This document shows, one piece after another, positions 49,969 to 61,108 of a stretch of DNA of 64,000 bases. The stretch is from Lentzea xinjiangensis. Its GTDB lineage: Bacteria > Actinomycetota > Actinomycetes > Mycobacteriales > Pseudonocardiaceae. A program made the translations under genes and the position numbers. The notes below the pieces were generated by a model. It searched no databases, was not told the DNA's origin, and was given only the letters and a program-made list of their open reading frames with translations. The stretch spans positions 62,001 to 126,000 of the forward strand of contig NZ_FOFR01000019.1 of NCBI RefSeq assembly GCF_900110955.1, given 5' to 3'. The first letter of the stretch is position 1, and every line of letters starts with the position of its first letter.

Positions 49969-50994
49969 ATGCACATCGGTGTACTCGACATACGCAACAA
50001 CAAGGCATTTCTCGTTGACGGGCCGCTGGTGCCGCAGAGTCTCGTCAAGCACCACGACCTGCGCAGGGGTGACCGGATCAGCGGCGAAGCCCAGGACGAC
50101 AGACTGGTCGGCGTCGACACGGTCAACGGGCGCGCGCCGCACCGGCGGCCCCGGTTCGAGGACCTGACGCCGCTCTACCCCAACGAACGGCTGCGGCTCG
50201 AGCACGATCCGAACGAGCTCACCAGCCGGGCGATCGACCTGGTCATGCCCGTGGGCAAGGGGCAGCGCGCGCTCGTCGTCGCTCCACCCAAGGCCGGCAA
50301 GACCGTTGTGCTGCAACAGATCGCGCAGGCGATCGCCAAGAACAACCCCGAGTGCCACCTGATCGTGGCGCTCGTCGGCGAACGGCCGGAGGAGGTCACG
50401 GACCTCACCGGCAGCATTCCCGGCGAGATGTTCGCCTCCACGTTCGACGAGCACCCCCGAGACCACATCGCCGCGGCGGAGCTGGCTGTCGAGCGGGCCA
50501 AGCGGCTCGTCGAGGACGGGCAGGACGTCGTGGTGCTGCTCGACTCGCTCACCCGGCTCGGCCGCGCCTACAACCTGGCCGCGCCGAACGGCGGGCGCAT
50601 CCTGAGCGGTGGTGTCGACTCCACCGCGCTCACTCCGCCGAAGCGGTTCCTCGGCGCCGCGAGGAACATCGAGAACGGCGGCAGCCTCACGATCTTCGCG
50701 ACCGCGCTGGTCGAGACCGGGTCGACGGCCGACACCGTGATCTTCGAGGAGCTCAAGAGCACCGGCAACGCCGAGCTGAAGCTCGACCGCAAGGCGGCGC
50801 AGCGCCGGGTCTTCCCCGCGCTCGACCTGCACCAGTCCAGCACGCGCAAGGCGGAACTCCTCGTCAGCAAGGAGGAGCTCGCCATCACGGACGCGATGCG
50901 CCGGGCCATGGCCGACCGCGACATCGACGTGCTCCTCGAAGGACTGCGCAAGACGCAGAGCAACGCCGAGTTCCTCATGCAGATGTCGAGGTGA
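49969..50994 (+). CDS. rho: compact Rho transcription termination factor paralog
   Basis: 341 residues; the ATG at 49969 has AAAGGA upstream. It starts directly in a shortened cold-shock-like RNA-binding domain (GVLDIRNNKAFLVDGPLVPQ SLVKHHDLRRGDRISGEAQ), omitting the Rho_N helical domain, the long Arg/Asp-rich insert of actinobacterial Rho and part of the primary-site fold. The ATPase core is complete: P-loop APPKAGKT (105-112), LVGERPEEVTD, Walker B VVVLLDSLTRLGRAYN, the Q/R-loop region ALTPPKRFLGAARNIENGG and the Arg-finger block DRKAAQRRVFPALDLHQSST RK. Normal actinobacterial Rho is 600-700 residues, so this is probably an additional paralog. Its 3' end overlaps the convergent permease gene by 20 bp. 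Confidence 0.85.
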   Translation: MHIGVLDIRNNKAFLVDGPLVPQSLVKHHDLRRGDRISGEAQDDRLVGVDTVNGRAPHRRPRFEDLTPLYPNERLRLEHDPNELTSRAIDLVMPVGKGQRALVVAPPKAGKTVVLQQIAQAIAKNNPECHLIVALVGERPEEVTDLTGSIPGEMFASTFDEHPRDHIAAAELAVERAKRLVEDGQDVVVLLDSLTRLGRAYNLAAPNGGRILSGGVDSTALTPPKRFLGAARNIENGGSLTIFATALVETGSTADTVIFEELKSTGNAELKLDRKAAQRRVFPALDLHQSSTRKAELLVSKEELAITDAMRRAMADRDIDVLLEGLRKTQSNAEFLMQMSR

Positions 50995-52453
50995 CGTCCC
51001 GCGCACGGGTGGGCGCGCCCAGGGCGTGGAAGAGGAAGCCGATGCCCGTCACGATCAGCAGCGGCACGACCTGCGACAACGTGTAGGAAGCGCGTTCTCC
51101 GGCGAAAGCCGCGGGCAGCTCCACCGGCCAGATCAGCACGACAACGGTGAACGCGACCAGGCCGGTCGTGAGGACCGTTGCCAGTACAGCGAAAGGCGCG
51201 CGGAACGGACGCGCGGCATCGGGCCTGCGGCGGCGCAGCACCAGCAGCGACGGGAACGTCAGCAGGTAGCTGATGAACGTCGTCGAGATCACCAGCGCGA
51301 GCCCGGCGGTGAAGTACTTCTCGGAGTCGCCGCCGGTGAGGTTCAACGCCGTCACCAGGACGACGGACGCCAGCAGTCCGGAAAGGACGTTCACGCGCAC
51401 GGGGGTGCCGTGACGAGGGGACAACCGGCCCAGGTAGGCGGGTCCGGCGCCGTCGGCGCACGCGACCGCCTGTGCGCGGTGGGCGCCGATCGCCCAGGAG
51501 ACCGCGGAGGTCAGCACGCCGACGATCAGGCCGGCGGCGCAGACGGCTCCGAGGACCGCGCCCGCGCCGGTCAGCACGACGGTCCCGTCCGGGGAAACGG
51601 AGCCGCCGTAGACGGTGAGCACCTGCTTGGCGGCGTCGATGAACCCGCCCAGGCCCTCGATCCGCGACGCCGGCACCACCAGCAGGATTCCCAGGATGGG
51701 CCCGCCGTACAGCACGAACGCCGTGAAACCGGCCCGCAGGACCGCGAACGGCACGGTGCGCTGCGGATCGGTCATCTCCTCGGTGGCGGTGGAGGGCAGC
51801 TCGAAGCCGACGTAGTTGAAGATCAGCACCGGGACCAGGGCGACGAACCCCGACCACGTCGGCACGAAGTCGGTCCCGGACAACGGTTGTACGCCGTTGC
51901 GCAGCGCGTACAGCACCACCGAGACCATGAAGAAGCCCAGCAGCGCGATCCGGGCGAACGCCCCGGCGATGGGCACCCACTTGCCGATCCGCAGGGAAGC
52001 GGCGACGGCGAGGACGCCGGCCCAGACGAACACCAGCCCGGCGACGTGCTTGCCCACCAGCCCCAGCGGCAGGAAGAACGCCTCGAACGTCGTCACCGCG
52101 ATGATCGCCAGCGTGCCACCCGTCCACAACGGGTTGGACAGCCAGTAGAGAACCTGGTTGACCCCCGCCGCGAGCCGTCCGAACGCGAGCTTGGTCCACA
52201 CGTACGGGCCGCCCTCGACGGGGAACGCCGTGCCCAGCTCGGTGATGAGGAGCCCGTACGGCAGGAAGAACACCACCGCCAGGACCACCATCCACACGAG
52301 ACCCTGGGGACCGTGAGCGGCGGCGCTGCCGATCGTGTCCAGGCCGACGAGGGTGCAGACCAGGTAGAACGTCACGTCCGTCCGGCGCAGGGTCCGCCGC
52401 AGGTGGGTGCGTTCGCCCAGCCAGTTGCCGCTGAGAGGCTGTACCTGGCTCAC
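50975..52453 (-). CDS. APC-superfamily amino acid permease
   Basis: 492 residues with about twelve hydrophobic segments, for example FYLVCTLVGLDTIGSAAAHG, MVVLAVVFFLPYGLLITELG, FVLYGGPILGILLVVP and VVPLLIVTGIGFLFHALG. The first helix with LVGLDTIGS and the loop EGGPYVWTKLAFGRLAAGVN are APC-family signatures. It imports an amino acid or amine by proton symport. It is divergent from the amino-acid dehydrogenase at 52489 across only 35 bp, which argues for joint use of one amino acid. Confidence 0.85.
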   Translation of the reverse strand: MSQVQPLSGNWLGERTHLRRTLRRTDVTFYLVCTLVGLDTIGSAAAHGPQGLVWMVVLAVVFFLPYGLLITELGTAFPVEGGPYVWTKLAFGRLAAGVNQVLYWLSNPLWTGGTLAIIAVTTFEAFFLPLGLVGKHVAGLVFVWAGVLAVAASLRIGKWVPIAGAFARIALLGFFMVSVVLYALRNGVQPLSGTDFVPTWSGFVALVPVLIFNYVGFELPSTATEEMTDPQRTVPFAVLRAGFTAFVLYGGPILGILLVVPASRIEGLGGFIDAAKQVLTVYGGSVSPDGTVVLTGAGAVLGAVCAAGLIVGVLTSAVSWAIGAHRAQAVACADGAGPAYLGRLSPRHGTPVRVNVLSGLLASVVLVTALNLTGGDSEKYFTAGLALVISTTFISYLLTFPSLLVLRRRRPDAARPFRAPFAVLATVLTTGLVAFTVVVLIWPVELPAAFAGERASYTLSQVVPLLIVTGIGFLFHALGAPTRARDVTSTSA

Positions 52454-52488
52454 TGGGCCTCACAAGCTGAAGTCGCGGGAAGGGTTCG

Positions 52489-53664
52489 ATGAGTTTTCTG
52501 CAGGTCACCTGGACCGACCCGGCCACGGGCGCGCGCGGCTACCTCGTCATCGACCGGCTGGTGCGCGGGGTGAGCAGCGGTGGGCTGCGGATGCGCACCG
52601 GCTGCACGCTCGACGAGGTGCGCGGGCTCGCCGAGGGGATGACCGCCAAGGAGGCGCTCAACTACGACCCCGGGGCGCGGTACGTGCCGCTCGGCGGCGC
52701 CAAGGGCGGCATCGACTTCGACCCCCGCGACCCGCGGGCCGAGGACGTCCTCACGGCGTACCTGTTCGCCATGTCGCCCTACGTCGAACGGTTCTGGACG
52801 ATGGGGGAGGACCTGGGCCTGCGGCAGTCCACCATCGACCGGGCGATCGCGAAGATCGGTCTGCGGTCGTCGATCCAGGCCGTGTACCCGCTGCTGGACG
52901 ACGAGGACGAGGCCCGCCGGCGCCTGAGCGACGCGTTCGGGGTCGTCGTCGACGGTGTGGGCCTCGACGAGCTCGTGGGCGGCTACGGGGTCGCGCAGGC
53001 CGCGCTCGCCGGCATCGAGCGCCTGGGCCTGACCAGCCCGACGGCGGTGGTCCAGGGCTTCGGCTCGATGGGCGGCGCGACGGCCCGCTACCTCGCCCGG
53101 GCCGGCGTCGCGGTCGTCGGGCTCGCGGATGTCCACGGTGCCATAGCAAACCCTGATGGGCTCGATGTGGAAACCCTTTTGCTCTCCCGGGATCCGCATG
53201 GTGGCGTAGATCGCACCAAGATCAGGAGAACCGACCTCCTGCTCGACCGCGACGAGTGGCTCGACATCGAGGCCGACGTGCTCGTCCCGGCCGCCACGAG
53301 CTACGCGATCGACGTGGGCAACGCGCACCGCGTCCGGGCGCGGCTCGTCGTCGAGGCCGCCAACATGCCGATCACCGTCGAAGCGGAGGAGCTGATCGAC
53401 GCGCTGGTCATCCCCGACGTCGTCGCGAACTCCGCCACCAACTCCTGGTGGTGGTGGACCCTGTTCGGCGACATCGAGCCCACCGCGGAGGCCGCGTTCG
53501 CCAAGATCGGCACGACCATGCGCCGGCTCGTCGCGAAGATCATCGGCGAGCCGTCACCGCGCGCCGCCGCCGCACGCATCGCCGCCGAGGCCGTCCGGGA
53601 GATCGAGCAGCGGTTCCAGCCCGCTGCTCTCACAGGGGATCGGCCTACCGGGTGCCGGTCCTGA
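52489..53664 (+). CDS. Glu/Leu/Phe/Val dehydrogenase family protein
   Basis: 391 residues; ATG with GGAAGG upstream. N-terminal catalytic domain: GLRMRTGCTLDEVRGLAEGM TAKEALNYDPGARYVPLGGA KGGIDFDPRD, with the substrate-binding Lys in (M)TAKEA and the catalytic Lys in GGAKGGI. The NAD(P) domain has VVQGFGSMGGATARYLARAG, then VAVVGLADVHG and VEAANMPIT. It interconverts an L-amino acid and its 2-oxoacid plus ammonia. The substrate is unclear. NSWWWWTLFGDIEPT near the C-terminus is unusual. The divergent permease suggests catabolic use. Confidence 0.85.
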   Translation: MSFLQVTWTDPATGARGYLVIDRLVRGVSSGGLRMRTGCTLDEVRGLAEGMTAKEALNYDPGARYVPLGGAKGGIDFDPRDPRAEDVLTAYLFAMSPYVERFWTMGEDLGLRQSTIDRAIAKIGLRSSIQAVYPLLDDEDEARRRLSDAFGVVVDGVGLDELVGGYGVAQAALAGIERLGLTSPTAVVQGFGSMGGATARYLARAGVAVVGLADVHGAIANPDGLDVETLLLSRDPHGGVDRTKIRRTDLLLDRDEWLDIEADVLVPAATSYAIDVGNAHRVRARLVVEAANMPITVEAEELIDALVIPDVVANSATNSWWWWTLFGDIEPTAEAAFAKIGTTMRRLVAKIIGEPSPRAAAARIAAEAVREIEQRFQPAALTGDRPTGCRS

Positions 53665-53679
53665 CGCCCGCGTCCCCGG

Positions 53680-54609
53680 TCACGGCCGGCGCAGCCAGGT
53701 GGCCCACCGCCACAGGTGCTCGAGCGGGCCGTGGCGGTGCGCGCGCAGCCAGAGGGCCGACCACAGCCACTGCAGCGAGATGATCGAACCAGTGACTGCC
53801 AGGAACACGGTCACGGGCCACGTCGTCGCGTCGCCGCCAACCAGCCGGGCGGCCGCCAGCACGAGGACCGTCGCGGTCAGGTAGTTGGTGAACGCCATCC
53901 GCCCGAGCGGTGCGAACACCGCGTCCAGGACGGGCCGGAGCGGTGTGTGGCACAGGAGCAGCAGGACGCACACGTACAGCCCGGCGCCCAGCAACCCGGC
54001 CGCTGTCAGCGGCAGGTGGTCGGCGAAAGGCAGCGACACGGCGAACGCTGCGCCCAGCACGGCCGGTACCCGGACGGACTGTTCCACCCGGTCGACCACC
54101 CCGTACCGGACCAGGGCCGCACCGAGGAGGAAGAGCCCGGAGACCACGACGAACCGGCTGTCGCCGGTGATGAGAGCCGTGGCGAGGAACGCCGCTCCGA
54201 GCCCGGCGACGGCCCAGCGCGGCAACCACGTCGACGGCAGCAACACCAAGAGGCCGACCACCGCGTAGGTGGACAGGATGTCGCCCCACCAGAGCAGCAG
54301 GTGCGCCGCCCCGGCCACCCCGAGCGCCAGCAGCCGGCGGAGCAGGACCAGCCGGGGCCTGTCGACGCGTGTCGCCGCGGACCGGTGGAGCAGCGCGAAC
54401 CCGATGCCGAACAACAGCGAGAAGATCGGGAAGAACCGGCTGTAGACGTGCCCGAGCCACTGGTACTCCGCGCCGGGCGGGCCGGTGGTGGCGGCCAGGG
54501 TGGCGTGCGCGATCGGGTGGACGTTGGCGAGGAGGACCCCGCAGAGGGCGAAGCCCCGCACGATGTCCAGCGCACCGATCCGCTGCTGACCGGGAGAGGC
54601 GTCGGACAT
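53680..54609 (-). CDS. DUF418 family membrane protein
   Basis: 309 residues from the ATG at 54609 (54627 is possible). It begins RIGALDIVRGFALCGVLLAN VHPIA, the DUF418/YeiB signature, and has about eight membrane segments. FPIFSLLFGIGFALLH and the final DUF418 block GRMAFTNYLTATVLV ... ISLQWLWSALWL agree. The family is related to acyltransferase-like membrane proteins; function unknown. It converges with the dehydrogenase gene and is divergent from the two-component system. Confidence 0.85.
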   Translation of the reverse strand: MSDASPGQQRIGALDIVRGFALCGVLLANVHPIAHATLAATTGPPGAEYQWLGHVYSRFFPIFSLLFGIGFALLHRSAATRVDRPRLVLLRRLLALGVAGAAHLLLWWGDILSTYAVVGLLVLLPSTWLPRWAVAGLGAAFLATALITGDSRFVVVSGLFLLGAALVRYGVVDRVEQSVRVPAVLGAAFAVSLPFADHLPLTAAGLLGAGLYVCVLLLLCHTPLRPVLDAVFAPLGRMAFTNYLTATVLVLAAARLVGGDATTWPVTVFLAVTGSIISLQWLWSALWLRAHRHGPLEHLWRWATWLRRP

Positions 54610-54774
54610 GGACCTGAGCGGTGTCATGGCTTGATCGTCTGGCCGTGCCGGTCACCCGGCACCGGTCGAAGGTGCGGTTGGAGCGGTTCTTCCGGCCGGT
54701 TCGGGCGACCAGTCCGTCGAATCGGTACTTTCGGCCAGTCCACGCCGCCCGTGATCATCCGTAGCCTGCCGGAC

Positions 54775-55890
54775 GTGGATGAGCGAAACCGGGCCGGGAT
54801 CGCTGCGGACGCAGGGCTCGGGGTCGTGTTCTCGGTGGCGGTCCTCGTGCAGGCGCTCGCGCTCGCGGACAGCTGGGGTGTCGGCTACTGGTGGTTCGGC
54901 GGCCCGGCCGCGGCGCTGGTGTGCGGGCTCGCGGTCGTACGCCGATGGCGCCCGGCGGTGCTCGTGGCGATCGTGGTCGCGGCGATCACCACCGTGGTGG
55001 CCAGGGTCGCGGATCTGCCCAGTGAGCCGGGGGTCGCGATGGCGCTGGGGTTGTCGGTGCTGGTCGGTGCCGCGGTGCGGACCTTTCCCGTCCGGTCGGC
55101 GGTCGCGGTGGCCGCCGGTGCCGCCGTGGTGGTCGCCGTCGGCTGGGTGGCCGCGCGGCCGGACGCCGCGGGTTTGCCGCCCGCGGTGGCGCTCAACCTC
55201 GCCGGGTGGCTCACCGCGCTCGTCACGGGCTTGTGCCTGCGGTTGCTCGACCTCCGCAGCCAAGCCGCCGCCGAGCGGGTGCGGCGTGACGAACGGCTGG
55301 AACTGGCACGCGAGCTGCACGACGTCGTCGCCCACCACGTCACCGGCGTCGTGCTCCAGGCACAGGCCGCACGGGTTGTTCAGCGCAAGCACCCGGAACG
55401 CCTCGACGACTCCCTCACCGGCATCGAGGCCGCCGGCACCGAGGCGCTGGCCGCGATGCGCCAGGTCGTCGGCTTGCTGCGGGACACCGGCGACGTGGTG
55501 TCCGCCGCGCCGGGACCGGAACCCCTGGGCGAGCTGGTAGGCCGCTTCCCGGGGCCACCGGTGCGGTTGCGGCTGCCCGCAGGCGAACCGGCGTGGTCGC
55601 CGGAGGTGACCGGCACGGTGTACCGGGTCGTCCAGGAGGCGCTGACCAACGTCGGCCGGCACGCGCCCCGCGCCCGCTCGGTCGCCGTCACCATCGCCGA
55701 CGACGGGCAGGCGGTCACCGTGGAGGTCACCGACGACGGGCCTGCGCCGACCCGGTACCACCACCGCCGCGGGTACGGCCTGGTCGGCATGCGGGAGCGC
55801 GTCGAGGCGCTCGGCGGCACGCTGCGCGCTGGTCCGCACGGTGCGGGGTGGTCCGTGAGAGTGGTGCTGCCGGACGGGAAACGCCGGTGA
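54775..55890 (+). CDS. sensor histidine kinase (NarL/DesK type)
   Basis: 371 residues from a GTG at 54775; GTG 54751 is equally open and neither has a clear ribosome-binding site. The N-terminal third has five or six membrane helices (GLGVVFSVAVLVQALALADS, AVLVAIVVAAITTVVARVA and others). HisKA_3 follows with the phospho-acceptor in RLELARELHDVVAHHVTGVV, and an HATPase domain with VYRVVQEALTNVGRHAPRAR and RRGYGLVGMRERVEALGG. Its stop overlaps the GTG of the regulator gene. Confidence 0.88.
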   Translation: MDERNRAGIAADAGLGVVFSVAVLVQALALADSWGVGYWWFGGPAAALVCGLAVVRRWRPAVLVAIVVAAITTVVARVADLPSEPGVAMALGLSVLVGAAVRTFPVRSAVAVAAGAAVVVAVGWVAARPDAAGLPPAVALNLAGWLTALVTGLCLRLLDLRSQAAAERVRRDERLELARELHDVVAHHVTGVVLQAQAARVVQRKHPERLDDSLTGIEAAGTEALAAMRQVVGLLRDTGDVVSAAPGPEPLGELVGRFPGPPVRLRLPAGEPAWSPEVTGTVYRVVQEALTNVGRHAPRARSVAVTIADDGQAVTVEVTDDGPAPTRYHHRRGYGLVGMRERVEALGGTLRAGPHGAGWSVRVVLPDGKRR

Positions 55891-56534
55891 CGATCAGCGT
55901 TCTCCTCGCCGACGACCAGGCGATGGTCCGCAGCGGCATGCGGCTCCTGCTCGAGGACCAACCGGACATCCGGGTGGTCGCCGAGGCGGTGGACGGCGTC
56001 GAGGCGGTCGCGCTCGCCAGGCGGCTGCGGCCGGACGTGTGCCTGGTGGACGTCCGGATGCCTCGTCTCGACGGCATCGAGGTGACACGCGCGCTCGCCG
56101 GCCCCGGGGTCGCCCGCCCGCTGCGGGTCGTCGTGGTGACCACCTTCGACCTGGACGAGTACGTGTACGGGGCGCTGCGCGGCGGCGCGGTGGGGTTTCT
56201 CCTCAAGGACGCCGGACCCGCGCTGCTCGCCGAGGCCGTCCGCGCCGCGAGCGCCGGGGACGCGCTCGTCTCGCCATCGGTCACGATGCGGTTGCTGCGC
56301 CACCTCACGCCGGCGTCGGCCGCTCAGCCGGCGCGGCCACTGTCCGAACGGGAGTGGGAAGTCGTCCGCGCCGTCGCGAAGGGCCGCACCAACGCCGAGA
56401 TCGCCGCGGAGCTGTTCATCTCGCTGAGCACGGTCAAGGGGCACGTGTCCGGCATCCAGACCAAGCTGGGCGTGCGCAACCGGGTCCAGATCGCCGCGTG
56501 GGCGTGGGAGAACCGGGTCGTGACGCAGTCGTGA
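55887..56534 (+). CDS. LuxR/NarL-type response regulator
   Basis: 215 residues from a GTG overlapping the kinase stop. The receiver domain has VTISVLLADDQAMVRSGMRL, the phosphorylation Asp in CLVDVRMPRLDGIEV and the signalling Thr in VVVVTTFDLDEYVY. The LuxR HTH is LSEREWEVVRAVAKGRTNAE IAAELFISLSTVKGHVSGIQ. It is the cognate partner of the kinase; the target may be the neighbouring DUF418 gene. Confidence 0.9.
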   Translation: MTISVLLADDQAMVRSGMRLLLEDQPDIRVVAEAVDGVEAVALARRLRPDVCLVDVRMPRLDGIEVTRALAGPGVARPLRVVVVTTFDLDEYVYGALRGGAVGFLLKDAGPALLAEAVRAASAGDALVSPSVTMRLLRHLTPASAAQPARPLSEREWEVVRAVAKGRTNAEIAAELFISLSTVKGHVSGIQTKLGVRNRVQIAAWAWENRVVTQS

Positions 56535-56680
56535 ACCCGTTGCGGCGGTGGCCGTTCACGGCTGTCGGACCAGACCGTCCCCCGCGCGGAAGACCCAAGC
56601 CGGCGAGATAAATGCGTTGCGCCCCGGACGGCCGGTTGGCCATCGTGGCGCACGTGAAGCAGTGACGTACGCAGCAGCTC

Positions 56681-56708
56681 ACCCGCACTGTCCGGACGGT
56701 GCGGGTTT
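56681..56708 (+). terminator. intrinsic terminator after the two-component operon
   Basis: ACCCGCAC (56681-56688) pairs with GTGCGGGT (56699-56706) across a 10-nt loop and is followed by a TTTT run ending at 56708. It is the most canonical intrinsic terminator in the window. Confidence 0.7.
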
Positions 56709-57310
56709 TCCCGTACGCCACTGACTCCTGGGGACTCGTTGAACCTGAGGGCTGACTTCGCCGACCGCAAAACCCTGTGGGTGGTCCGCGAACTGGGACT
56801 GCCGGCCATCGTCAAGACCTGCGTCTCGTGCCGGACCGCGCGGCACCACCCGACCGGCAAGATCCGGGTGAACGCGAACGGCAAGATCCTCGACGTCTGG
56901 CTGCTCATCGGCTGTGAGCGGTGCGGCCGCACCTCCAAGATCCCTGTGCACGAGCGCGTTCACGTGCAGACGCTCGACCACGAGCGGCTGGTGAGGTTCG
57001 AGGACAACGACCCGGCGATCGTGCGGCAGCTCGCGATGGACTCCGGCCTGATCGGGCACCGTCTCGACTGGACCGGCACGTGGGAGCTGGAGACCGGCAT
57101 GCCGTTCTACGACGTCGTGAACGACCCGGAGCCGCTGGAGGTGGTCGTCACCTTCGAGCTCCCCGTGCCGATCCGGGTCGAGAAGCTGCTCGTGGCCGGG
57201 CTCGGCCTGAGCCGGTCCGCGGTGGCGGACGCGGTCGGCTCGGGCCGGATCCGGCTGCCGGTGGCGGCCGGCGCCAGGGTGCGCGCCGACTTCGTGTTCC
57301 TGATCGGCCG

Positions 57311-59707
<2,397 letters not shown>

Positions 59708-59730
59708 GGCGCAGAACCTAGTCCGGGCGC

Positions 59731-60477
59731 CTACGCCGTGCCTTCTCGATTCCGGATTGATTGCCCGCGGAGCCGGTAGTGGTAGGTGCACACCTCCCGG
59801 AACCCCGTCCGCTCGTACAACCGGAACGCCGTGGAGTTCGCCTTGTCCATCTGCAAGTACATGTGGTTCGCCTCCCGCGTGGCGGCCCACGAGGCCAATG
59901 CCGCGAGAACGGACCGTGCGGCGCCCTGACTCCGTGCCGATGGCAACGTTGTCATTCCGAACACGCCCGCCCAGCCCTGCTCGGCCACGGCCCGCCCGAC
60001 GGCCACGACCTGACCGTCCACCCTGGCGCACGCGTACGCGCTCGGGTGCTCGACCCGGCTGAGCAGGTCGCGTTCGGCGCTCACGTCCCGTGTGGTCACC
60101 ACCTGCCAGGCCGCCAGCCACTCGTCGCTCGCCCGCCTGGTCACCTCACCGGCGTCGGCGTCGGCCTGGCGCAGAACCTCCGCGGTCGAGGCGATCTGCA
60201 ACGACATGGCGCGGCTGCGCTCGTAGCCCCGGCCGTCGAGCTGGGCGTCGAGCCCGTCGGCGCACACGCCGGGCGTGATCTGGAACCGCGCCGCGGACCC
60301 GCGTTCGGCGCAGAACTCCTCGGCGAGGTCCACCCGGTCCTCGCGGTCGTGCGGGAGCACCGAGCCCACCCACCAGGCGTCACCGGGGGAGTGGCGCAGC
60401 CACCAGCCACCGGCCTCCTCGACGTGGGCTGCGGGCTGGGCGCGCGCCGCGTACTCCTGCAGCGTCTTCAGCAGCAC
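59731..60477 (-). CDS. GNAT-family N-acetyltransferase
   Basis: 248 residues from a GTG 2 nt after the EF-hand gene stop, so the two are probably coupled. The C-terminal half carries the GNAT core: AVGRAVAEQGWAGVFGMTTL PSARSQGAARSVLAAL, then MYLQMDKANSTAFRLYERTG F. The N-terminal half (WWLRHSPGDAWWVGSVLPHD) is a degenerate GNAT-like domain, giving a double-domain type. Substrate unknown. Confidence 0.85.
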   Translation of the reverse strand: MLLKTLQEYAARAQPAAHVEEAGGWWLRHSPGDAWWVGSVLPHDREDRVDLAEEFCAERGSAARFQITPGVCADGLDAQLDGRGYERSRAMSLQIASTAEVLRQADADAGEVTRRASDEWLAAWQVVTTRDVSAERDLLSRVEHPSAYACARVDGQVVAVGRAVAEQGWAGVFGMTTLPSARSQGAARSVLAALASWAATREANHMYLQMDKANSTAFRLYERTGFREVCTYHYRLRGQSIRNREGTA

Positions 60478-60478
60478 G

Positions 60479-61033
60479 TCAGTCCAACGACCCCAGCAGC
60501 CAGTTGCCCGCCTTCGCGGGGTCCTCGGAGAAGTAGAACTCCCGGATCGCCTCCAGCAGGGCGTGGGTGGACAGCAGCCCGTCCTCGTCGGACAGCAGGT
60601 CGTGGATCCCGCGCGCGTCGGCCTCCGAGAGGTTCATCAGCGCACCGGTCCACCTCACGTGCTCTTCGCAGGTGAGCTTGCCGTCGCCGTCCTCGTCGGC
60701 GATCGCCATCACCGCGTCCAGGAACGGCACGTACCCCGCGTCGAACGACTCCGGCGTCTCCAGCAGCCCGTCCGCGAACGCCTTCTTGTACTCGTCCAGG
60801 CTGATCCGTCCGCCTGGTTCCCGGTTCGTGACCGACGAGAGCTGGTCCCACAGCCCGATCAGCATGTCGTGGAAGCGGACGGCTTTCGGGTCGTCCGCGG
60901 CCAGGCCGAACGCCTTCGTCGTGCGGGTCCCCGCCTGTGTGAAGTCCTCGCGCTCGATGAACCCGTCGCCGTCGACGTCGTAGGTGCGAAACCGGCGAGC
61001 CAGCTTGCGGTCCAGGAAGGCGGTGATCTCCAT
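60479..61033 (-). CDS. EF-hand calcium-binding protein (calerythrin-like)
   Basis: 184 residues. Canonical EF loops are DVDGDGFIEREDF (residues about 19-31) and DEDGDGKLTCEEH (about 112-124). Two further helix-loop-helix units (NREPGGRISLDEYKKAF and LSDEDGLLSTHALLEAI) are degenerate or partial. The four-EF layout and length match the calerythrin/sarcoplasmic Ca-binding type known in actinomycetes. It is cytosolic and probably a Ca buffer or sensor. It precedes the GNAT gene by 1 nt. Confidence 0.88.
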   Translation of the reverse strand: MEITAFLDRKLARRFRTYDVDGDGFIEREDFTQAGTRTTKAFGLAADDPKAVRFHDMLIGLWDQLSSVTNREPGGRISLDEYKKAFADGLLETPESFDAGYVPFLDAVMAIADEDGDGKLTCEEHVRWTGALMNLSEADARGIHDLLSDEDGLLSTHALLEAIREFYFSEDPAKAGNWLLGSLD

Positions 61034-61108
61034 GTGCTTCCTTTTACCGCATTCGGCACTGGAGCGACACGCCCGTTTTCACAGCGTGAAAGCGGGCTCT
61101 CGCAGGCG

